A stretch of DNA of 64,000 nt, taken from the NCBI GenBank assembly GCA_965279075.1, contig CBDIHI010000008.1, positions 62,001-126,000 of the forward strand, given 5' to 3'. The stretch's first letter is position 1. Each line of letters begins with the position of its first letter. Source of the stretch: SZAS-79 sp965279075 (GTDB lineage: Bacteria; Pseudomonadota; Gammaproteobacteria; Burkholderiales; SG8-39). The translations under genes were made by a program, and so were the position numbers. Below, piece by piece: positions 60,550 through 64,000 of the stretch. The notes below the pieces were generated by a model. It was not told the origin of the DNA. It did no database searches and saw only the letters and a list, made by a program, of their open reading frames with translations.

Positions 60550-61050
60550 ATGCTGCAGAAAGACTCGCTGTTCCGTCGTCGCGAAGAGCTCCCTTATCGG
60601 GGCACGACCCCGGCGCCCGCCCCGGCCGCAAGCGCACCCGAGCGGCCCGTCCCGCCGCAGGCGGCGAACTCGGAGCTTGGCGCGCGCCCCGCCCATTCGG
60701 GCAAGCCCGGTGAAGGCAGCAAGCTGATCGTGGGCCCCGACGTGAAGCTGAAGGGCGTGGAGATCACGGACTGCGACACGCTGGTGGTCGAGGGCCGCGT
60801 CGAATCCGCCCTCGACAGCCGCGTGATCCAGATCGCCGAGCACGGCGTGTTCAACGGCACCGCCTCGATCGACATCGCCGAGGTGCGCGGACGCTTCGAC
60901 GGCGAACTCACCGCCCGCAAGCAGCTCGTGATCCACGCGAGCGGCCGCGTCTCGGGGAAGATCCGCTACGGCAAGATCAAGATCGAGGAAGGCGGCGAGA
61001 TCTCCGGGGACATCGGCGCCCACGCCCCGGTCGACGCGGCGAAGCGCTAG
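60550..61050 (+). CDS. bactofilin family protein
   Basis: A 166-residue bactofilin: disordered N terminus rich in Ala/Pro, then a right-handed beta helix from about residue 57 (SKLIVGPDVKLKGVEITDCDTLVVEGRVESAL, FNGTASIDIAEVRGRFDGELTA, GRVSGKIRYGKIKIEEGGEISGDI). Bactofilins polymerise without nucleotide and serve in cell shape or polar assembly. Its gene ends overlapping the convergent aminotransferase by 4 bp. The 240-bp gap upstream shows no other gene. Confidence 0.9.
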   Translation: MLQKDSLFRRREELPYRGTTPAPAPAASAPERPVPPQAANSELGARPAHSGKPGEGSKLIVGPDVKLKGVEITDCDTLVVEGRVESALDSRVIQIAEHGVFNGTASIDIAEVRGRFDGELTARKQLVIHASGRVSGKIRYGKIKIEEGGEISGDIGAHAPVDAAKR

Positions 61051-62225
61051 GGCGCCGCGAGCCCTTCGCGCAGGCGCCGCACGCCGTCGGCCAGGCGCGC
61101 CTGCGAGGAAGCGAAGCACCAGCGCACGTATCCCTCGCCCTCCGGCCCGAATGCCGAGCCGGGGGCGAGGCCGAGACCAACCTGCCGCACCAGCCGCTTG
61201 CAGAGCGCGAGGCTGTCGGTCACGCCCTCCACGCGCAGGAACGCGTACATCGCGCCGGTGGGCAGGCCCGCCTGCACGCCGGGGATCGCGTTCAACTCCT
61301 TAACGAGGTAGTCGCGCGCCGCGCGGAACCGCGCGACCGTGCGCGCCACCACCGGCTCGCCGTCGCGGACCGCGACGATCCCGGCCTGCTGCACGAACCC
61401 CGGCGCGCAAGAGGTGTTGTACTCGATCAGCTTGCCGACGTCCTGTGCCAGCGCTTCCGGCACCACCATCCAGCCCAGCCTCCAGCCGGTCATCAGCCAG
61501 GACTTGGAGAACGTATTGGTGCTGACCACGCGATCGCCTACATCCGCGATGTCGAGGAAGGAGGGCGCCACCGCGCCTTCCCCGCCGAAGTAGAGCCGCT
61601 CGTAGGCGTCGTCGGCGAAGATCCATATCCCGTGCCTGCGGCAATGCGCGAGGATCGCGGCCTGCTGGGTGCGCGTCAATGTCCAGCCCGTCGGGTTGTT
61701 CGGCGAGTTGATGTACAGCGCCCGGGTGCCCGGGGTGAGCGCGTCGAGCAGCTCGTCGAGGTCCAGCGTCCAGCCAACAGGTGAAAATTTCAGCGAAACG
61801 CACTGCACCTTCGCGCCGAGGATCTTCGGGATCTCGACGAGGTTGGGCCACAGCGGGGTCACCTCGACCACGCGGTTCCCAGGGTCGAGCAGCAGTTGCG
61901 ACACCAGCATCAGCGCGTTCACACCCGCGCTCGTCACCGCGATGCTGTCGGGCGAAGTCGGGCGATGCAGGCGGCTGATGTATCGCGCGAGTTCCTCGCG
62001 CAACGGCGGGATCCCCAGGTTGTGCGTGTAGAACGTGTCGCAGGCGGCGATCGCGTCCATGCCGGCCTTGCGGATGAATTCAGGCGTAGGTTCGTCAGGC
62101 TCGCCCACCCAGAAGGCGAGCACGTCCGGATTGCCTATCCCCTCGTTGACGAGTTCGCGGATCCTGGAGGCGACCAGCGCCCGGATGGGCGTACGCGCGG
62201 CAAAGTCTTTCAGGGGGGCGTTCAC
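61047..62225 (-). CDS. PLP-dependent aminotransferase (class I/II)
   Basis: A 392-residue fold-type I enzyme: WVGEPDEPTPEFIRKA, HRPTSPDSIAVTSAGVNALMLV, YINSPNNPTGWTLTRTQ, IFADDAYERLYF (Asp for PLP N1 and Tyr) and the PLP lysine in STNTFSKSWLMTGWRLGWMV, followed by VRWCFASSQARLADGVRRL with the substrate-carboxylate Arg. Likely aspartate/aromatic-type aminotransferase; the exact substrate is unclear. Divergent from an EamA transporter, 47 bp away, which might move its substrate or product. Confidence 0.92.
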   Translation of the reverse strand: MNAPLKDFAARTPIRALVASRIRELVNEGIGNPDVLAFWVGEPDEPTPEFIRKAGMDAIAACDTFYTHNLGIPPLREELARYISRLHRPTSPDSIAVTSAGVNALMLVSQLLLDPGNRVVEVTPLWPNLVEIPKILGAKVQCVSLKFSPVGWTLDLDELLDALTPGTRALYINSPNNPTGWTLTRTQQAAILAHCRRHGIWIFADDAYERLYFGGEGAVAPSFLDIADVGDRVVSTNTFSKSWLMTGWRLGWMVVPEALAQDVGKLIEYNTSCAPGFVQQAGIVAVRDGEPVVARTVARFRAARDYLVKELNAIPGVQAGLPTGAMYAFLRVEGVTDSLALCKRLVRQVGLGLAPGSAFGPEGEGYVRWCFASSQARLADGVRRLREGLAAP

Positions 62226-62272
62226 GGGTTTCCGGGCGGGGATCAGGGGGGCCCTATTGTATCCTCGGGTCC

Positions 62273-63214
62273 ATGAGTCCCCACCCGGAAACCGGACTGG
62301 CCCGCTGGTCGTTCGCCATCGCCGTCGCGCTGATGGTCGTCTGGGGCGTGAATTTTTCGGTGACCAAGGCCATCCTCGACCAGGTGCCGGTGTCGGCGAT
62401 GCTGTTCGTGAGGTTCCTCTGGATGATGGTGCTCGGCCTCGCGCTGCTGGCCTGGCTGTACCGCGGGCGGCTCGCGAAGTCCGTGCCCGCCAGGCGCGAC
62501 CTGCCGCGCTTCATCGCCGCCGGCATCCTCGGGCACATGGCGCACGTGGGCCTCGTGACCTGGGGCCTGCACCTGTCGACCCCGTTCTCGAGTTCGCTGG
62601 TGCTGACGAGCGGGCCTTTGTGGACGCTGCTGATCCTCGCCGCCCTCGGCGCGGAAAAACTGCGCCGCCCCCAGGTGGTGGGGACGGTGGCTGCGTTCGC
62701 CGGCATCCTGCTGTTCATGTCCGACAAGTTCGCCAGCGGCGTGCTGCGCGCGGGCCTCGGGGACCTGGTGCTGCTGGTCGCCGCGGGGCTGTTCTCGCTC
62801 TACACCGTCGTGGCGCGGCCCCTCACCTCGCGTTACGGCGCCCCGGTGCTGCTCGCCTACACCCTCTTCTTCGGCGCCCCGCCGATGCTGCTGATCACGC
62901 TGCCCGCCATGATCGCCGAACCCTGGTCGCAACTGCCGGGAAGGCTCTGGCTGCTGATGTTCTACGCGGTGACGATTTCGTCGTTCCTCGGCTGGCTGGG
63001 CTGGGCCTGGATCAACCAGGTGCGCGGCGTGGCCAAAAGCGCGCCGCTCCAGTACATGATGCCGCCCATCGCCGGGCTGGTGTCGTGGGTCACGCTGGGC
63101 GAGACTTTCACCTGGATCAAGATCGCGGGCGCCCTGATCACCATGGGCGGCGTCGCCTGGGCGCAGTTCGCCGGCGGCCAGCGACCCACGACCGGGCTCG
63201 CCGACAGCGGGTAG
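62273..63214 (+). CDS. DMT superfamily (EamA-type) transporter
   Basis: A 313-residue ten-helix transporter with two EamA halves: SFAIAVALMVVWGVNFSVTKAIL and LGDLVLLVAAGLFSLYTVVARPL. Probably exports amino acids or other metabolites. Start at ATG 62273, but ATG 62335 is also in frame. Confidence 0.9.
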   Translation: MSPHPETGLARWSFAIAVALMVVWGVNFSVTKAILDQVPVSAMLFVRFLWMMVLGLALLAWLYRGRLAKSVPARRDLPRFIAAGILGHMAHVGLVTWGLHLSTPFSSSLVLTSGPLWTLLILAALGAEKLRRPQVVGTVAAFAGILLFMSDKFASGVLRAGLGDLVLLVAAGLFSLYTVVARPLTSRYGAPVLLAYTLFFGAPPMLLITLPAMIAEPWSQLPGRLWLLMFYAVTISSFLGWLGWAWINQVRGVAKSAPLQYMMPPIAGLVSWVTLGETFTWIKIAGALITMGGVAWAQFAGGQRPTTGLADSG

Positions 63215-63223
63215 ACTGCGCGC

Positions 63224-63589
63224 ATGGAAGCCCCCGGGATCACGCGCACGCTACTGGCAGCCCTGCTGGCCGCGCTGGCCCTGTGCGCGGCACCCGCCCT
63301 CGCCCACAAGCCCAGCGTGCGGGAATGCCGCGAGGTCGGCGAATTCATCCGCAACGCCGCCCTGTCGCGGGATGCCGGCATGCCGCGCGAGGCGTTCCTC
63401 GAACGCCTGCTCGGCGACCTCGTCGCGATCCGCAGCCATCCCCCTGCGATGCGCTGGTTCGCGCAGGACGAGGAGGATGAGGCTTTCCTGGTCGCGGCGG
63501 TCGAGAAGGTGTTCGATGCGCCGCTGAAAAGCACGGAGCATGAGTCGGAAATGCTGGGCACCTGCCTCGCCCGCGCAGGGGTCGTTTAG
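63224..63589 (+). CDS. small secreted protein of unknown function
   Basis: A 121-residue protein with signal peptide (TRTLLAALLAALALCAAPALA). The mature part is short helices with two Cys (RECREVGEFIRNAALS and EMLGTCLARAG) that could pair. Unrecognised. It follows the EamA gene by 9 bp and overlaps the convergent threonine aldolase gene by 4 bp. Confidence 0.68.
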   Translation: MEAPGITRTLLAALLAALALCAAPALAHKPSVRECREVGEFIRNAALSRDAGMPREAFLERLLGDLVAIRSHPPAMRWFAQDEEDEAFLVAAVEKVFDAPLKSTEHESEMLGTCLARAGVV

Positions 63590-64000
63590 CCGGGCCTGAA
63601 GGAGGCGAATGCCGCGATGGCTGCGTCGATTCCTGCCGTGTCCACATCAAGGTGAGTGCAAAGCCGCATCCGCGGCCCGACCAGGGCCTTGATCCCGTGC
63701 GCTTCGAGGTGGGCCCCAAGCGCGGCGCACCGCTCCGGCGGCACGCGCACGAAGACCATGTTGGTCTGCACGGGCTCCACCGACAGTCCCGCGATGCCCG
63801 CAATGCCCCCGGCGAGCCTCAGCGCGTTCGCATGGTCTTCCGCCAGGCGTTCGACGTTGTGCTCCAGCGCAAACAGTCCCGCCGCGGCGATCACGCCGGC
63901 CTGGCGCATGCCCCCGCCGAGGATCTTGCGAGCGCGTTTCGCCCGCGCAATGAAGTCGGGGCCGCCGGCGAGCACGCTGCCGGCCGGTGCGCCCAGCCCC
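63586..64000 (-). CDS. low-specificity L-threonine aldolase (C-terminal part)
   Basis: Only about 137 C-terminal residues are in the window; the frame runs off the right edge at 64000. The retained piece has GLGAPAGSVLAGG, which follows the PLP lysine in the family, then RKILGGGMRQAGVIAAAGLFALE and VQTNMVFVRV. It cleaves L-threonine or L-allo-threonine to glycine and acetaldehyde. The catalytic lysine itself lies outside the window. Confidence 0.88.
   Translation of the reverse strand, partial: GLGAPAGSVLAGGPDFIARAKRARKILGGGMRQAGVIAAAGLFALEHNVERLAEDHANALRLAGGIAGIAGLSVEPVQTNMVFVRVPPERCAALGAHLEAHGIKALVGPRMRLCTHLDVDTAGIDAAIAAFASFRPG

Overview
The window is high-GC, densely coded DNA with short intergenic gaps, many ATGA stop/start overlaps, and a gene content that points to a betaproteobacterium, most likely Burkholderiales or an uncultivated relative. 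The strongest pointer is five separate Bug-type (TctC-like) periplasmic solute receptors, a family hugely expanded in that group. They sit among aromatic and organic-acid catabolic genes. No rRNA, tRNA or CRISPR array was seen. Taxonomy is inferred from gene content only.

Layout. 1-5346: a CHASE2 sensor (cut by the left edge), a DMT exporter divergent from pcaHG (protocatechuate 3,4-dioxygenase), a bidirectional terminator, a small Ala/Pro/Lys-rich secreted protein, a DUF3095 cyclase-like protein and a Bug receptor. 5411-8326: an accessory island of lower GC with a complete IS30-family element, an unknown gene ending in an attC-like site, an addiction module (antitoxin plus RelE/ParE toxin) and a short orphan. 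8397-13991: VOC protein, nitrile hydratase alpha and beta subunits, and a run of small hydrolase, DinB, TauD, TfoX and NTF2-like genes. 14011-19430: a sugar-type ABC importer operon with a Tat-exported binding protein and an M20 amidohydrolase. 19569-22726: two [2Fe-2S] ferredoxins around a small unknown protein, divergent from a haem-oxygenase-like diiron enzyme, a HbpS/GlcG protein and a GntR regulator, separated by a strikingly AT-rich regulatory gap.

22782-33681: a receiver/HD-GYP protein with a long coiled coil and C-terminal membrane anchor, a Bug receptor, an M20 peptidase gene broken by a 17-bp tandem duplication, a methyltransferase, a MarR-GNAT fusion, thioesterase, Uup ABC-F ATPase, a DsbA-like isomerase and a flavin monooxygenase-like protein. 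A perfect 66-bp palindrome follows at 33725-33790. 33836-41005 is a leftward series (MarR, nitronate monooxygenase, enoyl-CoA hydratase, Bug, SDR, unknown secreted protein, hydrolase, Bug). 41093-43110 is HMG-CoA lyase plus a MetE-like protein.

43118-49060: a tightly packed leftward catabolic operon (HIBADH-type dehydrogenase, amidohydrolase, VOC, intradiol ring-cleavage dioxygenase, NTF2-like) divergent from a Bug receptor and a D-2-hydroxyacid dehydrogenase. 49062-53714: two TonB-dependent receptors and a DUF2946 protein, perhaps metal uptake. 53726-64000: SDR, D-aminoacylase, thioesterase, HupE/UreJ, MscS channel, a polar amino-acid ABC importer without its ATPase, bactofilin, PLP aminotransferase, EamA transporter, a small secreted protein and the C-terminal part of a threonine aldolase (cut by the right edge).

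Together the genes describe a soil or water heterotroph that scavenges carboxylates, amides, nitriles and aromatics. Substrates of the individual operons cannot be read from sequence. The most unusual locus is the diiron enzyme/ferredoxin cluster at 19569-22726.
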